Source: Clavaria fumosa (taxonomy: Eukaryota; Basidiomycota; Agaricomycetes; Agaricales; Clavariaceae). From it: a stretch of 64,000 nucleotides of DNA. The translations under genes were made by a program, and so were the position numbers. Of the stretch, positions 55,296-64,000 are shown in pieces (position 1 is the stretch's first letter; the number at the start of each line of letters is the position of its first letter). A model generated the notes under the pieces. That model was not told the DNA's origin and did not search any database. It was given only the letters and a program-made list of their open reading frames with translations. Location: NCBI GenBank assembly GCA_951802425.1, contig OX637795.1, positions 1,054,001 through 1,118,000 on the forward strand. The letters run 5' to 3'.

Positions 55296-56518
55296 AGAGT
55301 GAGTACCTGGCTGTAACCCCAATCATCTCATCGTCATCTCTCCAGAGAAACTCAAGTAGCAAGGACGCTTCGCTTTAGCTTCAAGTTCCTCCCTTCGACT
55401 TCTCTTTGCAGTCCCCTTTCCTGTGATGTCCCCCACAGCAGGTGCAGACATGTTTGAACCTGCAGTTCGTAGTAGACAAGCTCCGTCTCACTTCGCTGAT
55501 GCGGCTAGCGACACTCCTGCCGACCCACCCGATATCACAACACTTGGTGAGGGCCCACAAACGACAACCCAAACACCACCAAGCCCCCCTACATCAACAT
55601 GTGCTGATACCCGTTTGGATCCAAAGAGTCCGAGGACATAATCAGTGTATTTGGCGAGTTCTCGCTCTCGATGCGGGAAGGCGAGTGGCAACAACGGTGC
55701 GTTGCCGTGCAAAGACCCAGTCTCCTGCTGTCCTGACTGATTTTGACGGTTTGGATGGACCATGTCGAAGCTCAATGTCCCCGACACGTTCAATGGTTTG
55801 AGTCTTGTCACAAGTTGCATAGGCTCCCGAGAGCACAATGTCGAGGTTGACCGCTTTGCCCAAGAGGACGTTCGTCCACTCTGAATCTGGGAACCGAGGG
55901 ACTCCTGGTGTGGTGGAGAGGTGAAGTTTGGCGTTTTTGATGTCGGCAGCGAAGTTAATGATGAGTCGGCAAGTGAGTTCAAGACTTGGGCTGAGTTAAT
56001 TCGAAGCAAGTTTTGCCCGCTGTGCCCAGGGATAGAACTCTTCGTCAACGGGCTGCTTTCGAAGCAACCGGTCTCCTAATTCAGGTGAGTTGCTCCGTCG
56101 CCGTTTGTCTCTGGCTTCGCGGGTCTCGCCCTGCTCGCCGTTTGTCTCTGGCTCCGCGGGTCTCGCCCTGCTCGCCGAGTTGATCCTCTCCAGGTTCGAG
56201 ATCCTGTCCATCAGGGTCTTCTGCATCTTCGCCACTCTCCGAGGCTGTGCGGAGAATTCTCCCATGCTCCTCAAGTGAGTCGAGATATACTTCATACGCT
56301 GAGTTGACCTGTTCTTCCGATGCGACAGGTCCTGTTTCCCGTAATACGTTGAAGATCTGTGTCACTGCCGCTCCCTTGGTGATTTTCCCATCTCGAAAGC
56401 GCTTGACGATTTCGTCGCATTGCACATTTGTTGATGGGGCGCTTGGTAAGTCTGAGGCGGACACAGTTCTAGACGTTGGAGGAGGGTTGGTTCCGACTGC
56501 ATCTGAGGTTGAGGTCAT
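55296..56518 (-). pseudogene. Gag-like ORF of a decayed retroelement
   Basis: The ATG at 56516-56518 starts MTSTSDAVGTNPPPTSRTVS. Next come IVKRFRDGKITKGAAVTQIF and YEVYLDSLEEHG, a block I recall from mushroom retroelement Gag-like proteins. After a frameshift caused by a 37-bp duplication come YPWAQRAKL, DSEWTNVLLGKAVNLDIVLS, VGDIELRHGPSKPSKSVRTA-GDW and, in another frame, LPLAFPHRERELAKY. A zinc-knuckle-like CTCCGGHHRKGDCKEK lies near 55410. Several frame changes show that it is dead. It lies directly beside the KDZ element, whose other flank holds the pol-like fragment. Assignment to tyrosine-recombinase (DIRS-like) elements is tentative. Confidence 0.55.
56102..56175. repeat. 37-bp tandem duplication in the gag-like gene
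   Basis: Two copies (56102-56138 and 56139-56175) differ at one position (TTCGCG against TCCGCG). The length is not a multiple of three, so it shifts the reading frame. Confidence 0.9.
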
Positions 56519-57046
56519 GTAAACCGATTGAGAATGAAGTTCTCAATAAAGTGCTCGCGATATGTATGTGCTGCGATACGTGTGTGCTGCAATGCGTGTG
56601 TGCTAACGGAATGAGGAGGCTCAGTAACACTACCGGCTACTGGAGATGAAGGAGGCGCACCTGGTGAGCAAGAGGAGAGGCTAGAGAGCCTTTCCCTTCG
56701 CTGCTCACCAGGGTAGGGCAAGCAGGGGTAAAGTCTGGGCTGAGACGTTTGCCGCAGCGAGCGGGATACAGATAGTCCGGGCGCGGGTGAACCGAGTGTT
56801 TCACCCAGCGTGGACAATGGGAGCCTCGCCCAGCGCGGGCATGCGGAGGCGAAGCGACGCTTGTCGCTGTGTGGGCTACCAGCGTCGCGTGTGCGAACGG
56901 TATTGCCGTGCATGATTGAACTACTGTAAACAAACTTTAAAATACGACACATGATTGTGGTTCATAACACAAGCTGGCTCTCTCGAAATTCTGAAATGCT
57001 TTGGAACCAACACGTATTTACCTATTCTCATCTATCCTATTCTCAT
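56519..57046. other. Noncoding leader of the gag-like gene and downstream of TET
   Basis: This is GC-rich, with TGTGTGCTGCRAT-type short repeats near 56566-56604, and is probably the retroelement 5' region. Next to the TET stop is a 14-15 bp tandem repeat, CTATTCTCATCTATC (about 57022-57050). No gene is supported. Confidence 0.5.
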
Positions 57047-58484
57047 CTATGAGATATAGTCAGATCTCTTTGGCCATGCAGGCCTCGGAAAATCCAGTCT
57101 GTCATGGACAGTGTCCTTGACGAAATGAGCAATGCATACCCTGTCCCCTTCCCATTGACGAACTTCATGGAAGAAAACCTTCCCACAGAGGGAGACCATT
57201 GTCCCAGGAGGATATGAGAGGGAAACTCCTAACTCTTGAACATCAAAAGTGGTTCCATGGTGTGCCCCAGCACTGAGAAGGAGGTCAAAGTGCGTTGGAC
57301 AACCACCTTCATCCCTGTGACGAGGAGTCACCCGATTCACGATCACCTGCATTGCAGTGTATACCGATGGCCATAACTCGACATTTTGATACTTTTGAGC
57401 CATTTCGACACCCTCTTTGATCTTGCCTATGGCTGCGAGCCCATAGTCATATAGTTCTGGAGTAATTAGTGCTGTGACACAGTTGCAGAGGAGCTCTACA
57501 TCGGCAATTGCTGTCATGAATGACCGGCCATGCAATGCCTGCAAACTTGTAGATGCTCTGAGCTTCTCATGAGGTTGCTATTAGAGATCATCAGTTTGTG
57601 CTATTGGATGTCTCATTTGACGCACATCTCGTAGTTGCATAAACCAACCAGCAGAGAATGCCAGAACACCAGCGCCAAAGACAGTGTTGGCTGGAGGGTT
57701 CAAACCCTGCAACCTCCAAGGCTTATCTCGGCCTGATGTCTTGTTCACAAGATTACTCTTGATCAGGGCTATAGCTCTGTTGCAGTCAGCCTAAATATTT
57801 CCATATAAGCAAAGATCAATTAAACATGAGCTCTGCTCACGATTCGCGATGTTGAGATGATACCAGGCAGATGCCATAATATGATGTGGTTGAACTTGTC
57901 CACTACAATTGCTGGCTCATCGATGTATCCTGAGCCATCTGGGATTCTGAATTTCTTCTTCAGACGAGCCAACTCATTATCTATCCTTGACTCATAGTCT
58001 CCTGCCATATTGAGCTCCTTGACGTTGCTGATAAATCTTTCGACATCCCAATCTGTCTGAACTGAGAATGTAATTAGTTAACAGAGCCATGCAGCAACTA
58101 GGGACCAAGGGTATTTCAGTGCTCCACGTACTAGGGTTGAGCAAAGCATATGCAGCAGTAAGCGCTATCCTTTGGAAGTCTGCTTCTCCAAGCGGGGTGT
58201 GGTCACTCAAGTCTAAAGCTGTCTTCAGTTCCTCAAGTTCAGCCCAAACTTTGAGCCTGGGATAAAATTGAGGTTATATTAAAAAATGACAGTTGGAGGA
58301 TCACATACTGTTTCTTCTTCAGGTTCTCTGTCACATTGCCACAATGCCTACGCAAAATATCTTTCAACTGGGCCCAAATAGAGTCTTTTAGAGTGGAGGG
58401 TCCTGCCAGTGGGAAGGTCGATGAAGGTGCCAAAGGAGTGGAATTACCCGTCGTTTCCGATGCCTGTTTACGACGTCGCTTCAT
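57047..58484 (-). CDS. TET/JBP-family 2-oxoglutarate/Fe(II) dioxygenase
   Basis: TET/JBP enzymes oxidise 5-methylcytosine (or thymine) in DNA in the nucleus. The ATG at 58482-58484 starts MKRRRKQASETTGNSTPLAP, a basic N-terminus. Exons follow: IWAQLKDILRRHCGNVTENL; VWAELEELKTALDLSDHTPL; DWDVERFISNVKELN; EPAIVVDKFNHIILWHLPGI (the pre-catalytic block seen in fungal TETs); NTVFGAGVLAFSAGWFMQLR. The last exon (57047-57544) carries LWPSVYTAMQVIVNRVTPRH then the HxD iron motif HRDEG, FDLLLSAGAHHGT, LGVSLSYPPGTMVSLCGKVF, the distal His in FFHEVRQWEGDR, and the Arg for 2-oxoglutarate in GDRVC, followed by VHDRL. All metal and cosubstrate residues are present and no premature stop was seen, so it looks active. 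About 420 aa, usual for fungal members. It lies immediately 3' of a KDZ transposase fragment on the same strand. Confidence 0.82.
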
Positions 58485-58598
58485 GGCTGTTTGTGGAACA
58501 GTTGTGAAAATCAAGCTTACATGATGCCTTGCTAACCTTACCCAAACGAGATAAACACTACAATGTTACCTAATAAGCCCTGTCAGCAAAGTACAATT

Positions 58599-58669
58599 TG
58601 TGAGACGAAGGGCATTCATTCACCCATTTGTACAGTACAAATGGGTGAATGAATGCCCTTCGTCTCACA
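58599..58669. repeat. 71-bp perfect palindrome upstream of the TET gene
   Basis: Arms 58599-58633 and 58635-58669 are exact reverse complements (35 bp) around a single A; the outer arm reads GTGAGACGAAGGGCATTC. It lies 115 nt upstream of the TET start codon. Such perfection implies recent origin or selection. Confidence 0.9.
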
Positions 58670-58748
58670 CAACTGCTATCAAGATGACACGCTTTTCTAA
58701 GAAGTCCAGAGTTATTTTTTTGTAAGAGAAACGTAGAAAAAACACATA

Positions 58749-59785
58749 TTACACCACAAGATACACAACAACGAAAGTGAGCCTTGAACATGCCACAAGT
58801 TGAGATGAATGGTTTGCCTGAGATGAATGGTTTGCCTGCAGTTCAATGGCTTCTTCAAAGAGAGATAAAGTGGCCCATTTCTTCTCATATTTGCTGATCT
58901 CAATCTGGAGGCGCCTTCGCTTTTCCTCCAACTCCTTTTTATCAGAGAGTGAGGGTTGCCTCAAAGACTGTGTATAGGCAACCAAAGAGGCCCTATTTTG
59001 TTGTGAATGACAGGCAATGGAACTTTGCAATACGACTCACTGAGTGGCTTCTATGCTCAATCCTAGAGCCAAGAGATTAGATATGCCAGATAGATTTCCA
59101 GCAGCATGATGTTTTTGAGAAAGCTCCAGTAGAACCTCAGCACAACCTGGTTCTGTGTAAAAGTGTATGCCATTAGCCAGGCAATATAGCAACTATAGAT
59201 ATGTTTTCCAAGTACTGGCCTTTCACATTTGTGACATCGTACACCGAAAGAGCATCTCCCCGTTGAGTCATTGCCTTCTCCTCTAGGTCCTTCCATTCTA
59301 ATACCCATGTTGGTTCAAGCCGTTTCGTCAACTCATCCAGGGCTAACTTCTTGTCCTCTCTTTCAGTCATTGCTTTTTTTAACTTGGTGACAATAGATTG
59401 TGCTGTGCCAAGTCATCAGCAAAGACACATGTGAGAATATGGGGATTTGCTTACATGCTCTAGACATTTTCTTCCAATTGGAATCCTGCATGTAGCTGTC
59501 CAGTATCTCCTGCCGATGTGGTTGAGACATGCCCCTTGTATGGCTTGCTGCCTTATTAAGTGATGACCAAAGGCTTTCCAATACTTCCCCATCCAATTGC
59601 CCCACACCTTGCACAAAGTTCAAAGAGAACTGTGCAAAACATTTTTGGATGTGAGCACCTAAGTGGAATTTTCCAACTGCAGTTATCACTTCAAGATCCT
59701 CCCGCACATACAAGTGCCCACTGGCATCAACTCGCTGCTGAAAATTGATGTGCCACTCACATCCAACATCATATACAAAAATGAC
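58749..59785 (-). pseudogene. KDZ transposase fragment, 5'-truncated
   Basis: The minus strand begins abruptly inside the core: VYDVGCEWHINFQQR (second Asp), GKFHLGAHIQKCFAQFSLNF, GQLDGEVLESLWSSLNKAAS (Glu) and MSQPHRQEILDSYM. It then continues through DKKLALDELTKRLEP and WVLEWKDLEEKAMTQRGDAL to a helical tail (KKELEEKRRRLQIEISKYEK). The zinc cluster and first Asp are missing. The 5' edge near 59785 joins a Gag-like ORF. It is closest to the KDZ transposase at 44125-47696. The TET gene follows on the same strand, consistent with a KDZ element that carried TET as cargo. Confidence 0.8.
58804..58840. repeat. 18-bp direct repeat in the KDZ fragment tail
   Basis: GAGATGAATGGTTTGCCT is present twice in tandem near 58804-58840. 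It adds six codons in frame to the transposase tail. Confidence 0.8.
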
Positions 59786-60237
59786 TCTCTTGGCAAGTAA
59801 GACGGCTGAGGAGTGAGCGGGTTTTGGTCGTTGGATGGAGGTTGGTCGTCTGGTGTGGGATCCTGGTTTCCTTGATCTCCGGGCTGCGAACTAATTGTAT
59901 GGGATCGGGCACTTGCAGCTTCTCTGAAACGATCGAAGTTATCGAGCATCTTGGTGTAGGATTCAAGCGCTTTAAGAAACTCGGGCTGTTCGAACGTTTC
60001 GTGTGGGATGATCTGTTGGAACTGTAGGATGGCTGCAACCTTCGTGAGACGACCTCCGCGGTATTGTTGGACGACTTCATAACACTTTCGACCAACTTCG
60101 GTGTCTGCACCCTGAAAATTTTGGTCTTGTGCGTCGATAGACGGTCCAGCAACGTCAATCGATGCCCCTTGGTTCGATGATTGCTGTCTATTCGCTTGTG
60201 ATGTAGATGGATGTGCTGTATCATCACTCCTTGACAT
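59786..60237 (-). pseudogene. Second Gag-like fragment
   Basis: The ATG at 60235-60237 starts MSRSDDTAHPSTSQANRQQS. It shares its layout with the Gag-like ORF at 56518: CYEVVQQYRGGRLTKVAAIL corresponds to IVKRFRDGKITKGAAVTQIF, then LKALESYTKMLDNFDRF. It ends in a Pro/Asp/Gln-rich tail (DPTPDDQPPSNDQNP) and runs without a stop into the KDZ fragment in another frame. It is the 5' part of a separate element copy. Confidence 0.5.
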
Positions 60238-62667
60238 ATTTGAGAATATGATTCGATTGGAGGTACGACGATATAGCGCTAAGATGATACAGGTGTAACA
60301 CTAGGGAAAAGGGAGTCATAGTGAGAGCGAGTGAGGAGGGCATACAGAGACGACATACACGAGGGGACACCGAGAGCGAGAGAGGAGGTAGAGAGGCTGG
60401 CTCGGTGTCCCTCGTGTTAAGAGTAATGGTGATGTCTCAAAGGAATAGCAGGGGCTAAGTACGAAAAGGAAATGGAAGTGGAGGATATGAGAGTTAAACG
60501 AGGTAGAAGAGTAAACATAGGTAAGCAAGAGGAAAGGGAAGGAGAAGCGAGGTTAAGTTAAGAAGGAGAGACGAAGAGGGAGGTCTCTGAGTCGCGCGGG
60601 GCGAGAGGAGAGATGCGGGGCATCTGGACGCATGGAGCGTGAGGCGAGTGGATCGCAATATGTCAAGGACATAAGACGCACAGGGCGTGAGAGGCACGGA
60701 TGCCGGATGAGTGCTCTGGGAGTGCTTGTCACAGATTAGACTCTAGTAAACTTGTTTAAAGCCGATTAAAGTCACATGATTGGATGGACATATTGAATTG
60801 AACAGACTCTCAGTCGGTTACTTGCGATTGGAGGTCGGTGAGTCACACGCAGAGGTGTCACACTATGTGACCATCGATGAAGTACTTCAACGGCGGTCAC
60901 ACTGTGACCAGCGTCGAAGTACTTCAACGCCAGTCACACTGTGACCATTCTTGAAGTTCTCTTTTTTTGCCTTCAGACTTTTTGTAGACGAACGGTCGCC
61001 TTCTCAATTGCAACTGGTGAGGGACAGTGCTTCTGGCATTGCAGAGTAATGTCAGAGGCACTGCCCCTCTCTACGCAAGGCTATTCTATTCATCTCGGCT
61101 CTCGCATTTTCTGTTATTATTATTATCAAGACGAGCTACTCTCACCTTCAGAAGGAAGCCATGTTTGGTGTGAAAACTAGTGCTGGTACACTGTAACAAA
61201 GCAAAGTGCGAACCTCGTAGGCAGTGACATTTAAAGCAGAGGTCACGTGATTTTTTTCACCAACCAGAATTTCTTCCAAATTTTTAAGTTGTTGTACAAT
61301 TCTTGGTTATAACGTAGAAAAGATTGAATAAAAAAAGTGTAAGAGTGCAAATGTATGTAGGGCCATTTGGAGAGGACTGAGTGGCCAGTTCAGTCCTCCC
61401 CGAGCCCGGAGAAAGAAGCGCTATCTAAATATGGGTGCATCGAAATTCTGTAGATATGCTAAGGGAAACACCCATGAGATGAGCACAGAGATATGTGAGA
61501 TGTAGATACTACGTACTTTGAAAAGGCTTCTATGGAGGTTCCACTCGGTCTCGTCTGTAGGGCTAGTACTTCCTTCTTCGGAGGCTTGCGATTTCTTGTT
61601 GGTAGGGCTAGTAATTAAGGTCAGTACGAGTAACAAAAGTACGCAATACGTACCGTTTGCTAGACCCAACTCGGGTCTTCAAAATGCCCTGAATTGGAAC
61701 AATCCGGTGAGTACGCGCAACTGACAATGGCAATAATTCCAGGTGGAAACAAAAGCCTATTATCTTCAAGGGGTGAGATGAGGCCAATCAGCATCAAGAT
61801 CAGCATTCAATCTCATCGGCAAGCATAATGCCCCCCCCCAGAGCCAGTCCTAGGAGGCAGAATGACTCGCGCCAGCATATAGACGCAAACTCAACTCTGA
61901 AGGCGCACAGTGCCCCCTCCCCTTGACTCGTGCTAGCCTGACTGCAAAGCCCATACCCTGAAAAATAGATGAGTAGTATGGACTGATAGGAAACTGCTCA
62001 CCTGAGAAAAAGAGCCTCGGACCTTGGAGAAGGAGTATTGGACCTCAGAGAAAGAGTGTCGGAAGAGGGAGTCGCAATGCCCGCAGCACAAGAATAAGGC
62101 GTATCCAGCACTGCTCTGCAGGTGCAGTGCTGGATGCGTCGCATTCCTATGGGAAGAGTGCATGGAAGAGAGAAGAAAGTGACGGATCTCTATGTTTCAG
62201 TTTATTTATGTTATCATCACATGATGAGTGCTCAACGCATTGTCCATCACATGATGAACACGCGATGCGTTGTCTGTCACTGTTTCACAGATGAGCGCTG
62301 AGCACGCGACGCGTTCACAGTCACTCAAAAAAATAATCGTGTTTAAATGTGTTTACAGTAGTCCAATCAGTAGCAGCCTGGCCCCATCCTTTCTTCTCGC
62401 CCTCTTACCAGCTGTACCTTTCAGCTTCTCACTTTGGTACATTCTTTTGACTGCTAGTGTACTCATTTGCGAGCACCCGCCTGCCACTCCCTCTACTTAG
62501 CCTACTGTTTGCCCTACACGACTTGTGAGCTGAGCCCCCCCAGGCGTCATCAGATGCCGGGGGTGGCTGCTTTACCACTACTTATTACATCATTTGCATG
62601 AATTTGTTATAGCTTATGTAACTACACTGCAAACATTCTTGCCAAACGAAACTGAGAATCTCTAATA
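60238..62667. other. Noncoding region with decayed repeats
   Basis: No gene is supported in about 2.4 kb. 60240-60720 is purine-rich (GAGAGCGAG, GAGGAAAGG) and is probably the leader of the Gag-like element. A double palindrome lies at 60857-60945. Around 62216-62330 a short repeat recurs (CATCACATGATGA, ACGCGATGCGTTG). A hydrophobic minus-strand ORF at 61421-61669 was judged unsupported. Confidence 0.5.
60857..60945. repeat. Double AAGTACTT palindrome
   Basis: Two copies of the dispersed 50-bp palindrome overlap by sharing one GTCACACTGTGACC arm. Each centre reads GAAGTACTTCAACG. Confidence 0.85.
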
Positions 62668-64000
62668 ATGGCTTCTCGGTCTCAAAAGCGACGGCTTCCA
62701 ACAAAAGAAGAGCTTGTGAATAAGAAGCGACATCTTTCAGCTGCTAATGATGTATGTGCTCTTTTGCTGTTGCAGAACTAGTACAAATGTCTCCCAGCGT
62801 TGCTACATGTGCCTTAATGGCAATAAACCCTTGATCATCTGCTACAACTGTCCTCGCACACTATGCTCAAATTGCATAACAATCCCGGCTTTTCCATCTT
62901 CAAATTTAGTATTCTTTTGTCTCAATTGCCATGAACGATTCTTTGCATCACAGCCATATAAAGTGAGGGTCTTATGTTCCAATCCTCCTTCTAACCTGAA
63001 CAATGCCCAGGGCCTCCATATCCATGACACCACCATCCCCCCCACAGTAGACGGTGATATCAATGTTGCGGCTTTTCGTCCTGTTCATGACCAAGGGGTG
63101 AAGATCAAAGGTCACTTTCAGATGACTGCACAGTCCCAGGTTATCAACACGAAACTGGTTATTGTCCACTTTTACCTCTCCGGCTTGCGATTGAATGGAT
63201 CTCCTGCCAAGATTCTTTCTGAGTACATGTCAGCATTCCTGGATCAAGAGGTCCTAGTTAACAGAGAGATCTCGTTTGACCTGTCCTCTGACATGCTGAT
63301 TTCTGAGCATGCCAATCGAATCCAGAACAATGTCAGAGAGATTATTGGCCAATGGTAAGTGGACTGCTATCACTTGGAAAATTTCTAACACTGCGCAACA
63401 GCTCAACTACCCGAGTCGTCATATTCATAAGTACACAGTTGCACAAGGATACTGGAGACCCAATGCTGGGTCCAAACACGTCTGGCAGTGTTACAGAGGT
63501 GAGAGATGGGTAACCATTTTTAAAAACACTGCCTTTACATTATTCCTAGTTCATGCAAGCACTCCTCCCCAAGCCGCTATTCCCGATCAATACAGAAGCT
63601 CACTTATGGTTCTTGACTGGTCTCTCTCTTGTCAATAAGTCATCGAGTTATAACAGTTTCTTGATTAGTTCCAGCCAGTGGGTCTGTCTCACTCCCCAAA
63701 CTTCTGCTCTGACTTAATATTTCAGCCTTAATCTTTCTCATATCATTGGCTTCACCAATGCGGAGCTGCAGCCCTGCATAATCTCCCCCCTTGTCCTTTC
63801 ATATGCCCAGCATGTTCTTGTTGAAGGCCTTCCTTTCTTCAACTTCAATCGCCAATTTCTTCCAACAATGACTTCAATTTGCCGGCACACAAACATCTTT
63901 CATATCTTCAGAGATGTCGGGCTTGTGACAGCAAAACCCCTTTGGTGTGCAAGGGTAGAGCGAAGGGTCTGTTCAGTTTCTAATGCTAGTCGATAGTCCT
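62668..64000 (+). CDS. Zinc-finger protein of a fungal multicopy family, partial
   Basis: The ATG at 62668-62670 (MASRSQKRRLPTKEELVNKK) opens a basic start. The next exon (open from 62747) has a PHD/RING-like cluster: CYMCLNGNKPLIICYNC, CSNCIT, FFCLNCH. After a central region (NTKLVIVHFYLSGLRLNG; ILSEYMSAFLDQEVLVNREI), a 45-nt intron joins to STTRVVIFIS. A second intron joins to EFMQALLPKPLFPINTEAHL then WFLTGLSLV. The last visible exon has HIIGFTNAELQPCIISPLVL, QHVLVEGLPFFNFNRQFLPT and ICRHTNIFHIFRDVG. I recall this layout from large families in Agaricomycetes of unknown function. The first junction (about 62750-62785) would need an intron of only 24-30 nt, so it may be damaged. The 3' end is outside the window. 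Confidence 0.6.

Noticed and set aside
61421..61669. An 82-codon hydrophobic minus-strand ORF.
   Set aside because: There is no homology that I recognise, no flanking exons and no repeat context. Chance is as likely.
1..64000. CRISPR arrays, tRNA or rRNA genes, and bacterial operons.
   Set aside because: There is no regular repeat-spacer array, no cloverleaf-like segment was noticed, and spliced fungal genes rule out a prokaryotic origin.

Overview
The window is eukaryotic and almost certainly from a mushroom-forming basidiomycete (Agaricomycetes). Its genes carry many short GT-AG introns of roughly 25-65 nt. Its mobile elements are chromodomain Ty3/gypsy retrotransposons and KDZ-type DNA transposons, and it holds a fungal TET/JBP dioxygenase gene. 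I see no bacterial, organellar, tRNA, rRNA or CRISPR feature.

Region 1 (1-5.6 kb) holds ordinary genes on the minus strand: a proline-rich gene running off the left edge, a DUF6534-like multi-pass membrane protein, and an aldo/keto reductase with its catalytic tetrad intact.

Region 2 (5.6-39.3 kb) is one unidentified gene on the minus strand, cut into four pieces by three LTR retrotransposons (A 6013-19001, B 19999-33021, E 33451-39045). Two more elements of one family are nested inside A and B (D 11289-17183 in A; C 26090-31048 in B). All five have 5-bp target duplications and paired LTRs of equal length. Removing them joins the gene pieces in frame. All are chromoviruses (Gag, protease, RT, RNase H, integrase, chromodomain). 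Each has a primer-binding site complementary to a stretch of its own LTR lying 32-43 nt downstream of a TATA box, the layout of Tf1/sushi-type self-priming. Two dozen in-frame stops were mapped in this region and every one is TGA, mostly where CGA (Arg) is expected, which points to CpG-directed C-to-T decay. Element B also carries an antisense gene with a Zn2Cys6-type cluster followed by a long charged helix.

Region 3 (39.3-64 kb) is rich in KDZ DNA transposons. It contains an AT-rich repeat-bearing stretch, a transposon-associated gene (41.2-43.1 kb), a CxC-type KDZ transposase (44.1-47.7 kb), and a complete KDZ element (48081-55287) with 412-bp inverted repeats, a perfect 8-bp target duplication and three genes. 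That element sits inside a decayed retroelement. Further right are a TET/JBP gene (57.0-58.5 kb) beside a truncated KDZ transposase, a second Gag-like fragment, and a zinc-finger gene of a fungal multicopy family that runs off the right edge.

The CpG decay of the retroelements and the presence of a TET/JBP enzyme of the 5-methylcytosine-oxidising family suggest a genome that silences transposons by CpG methylation and carries a transposon-linked enzyme acting on that mark. This link is inference.
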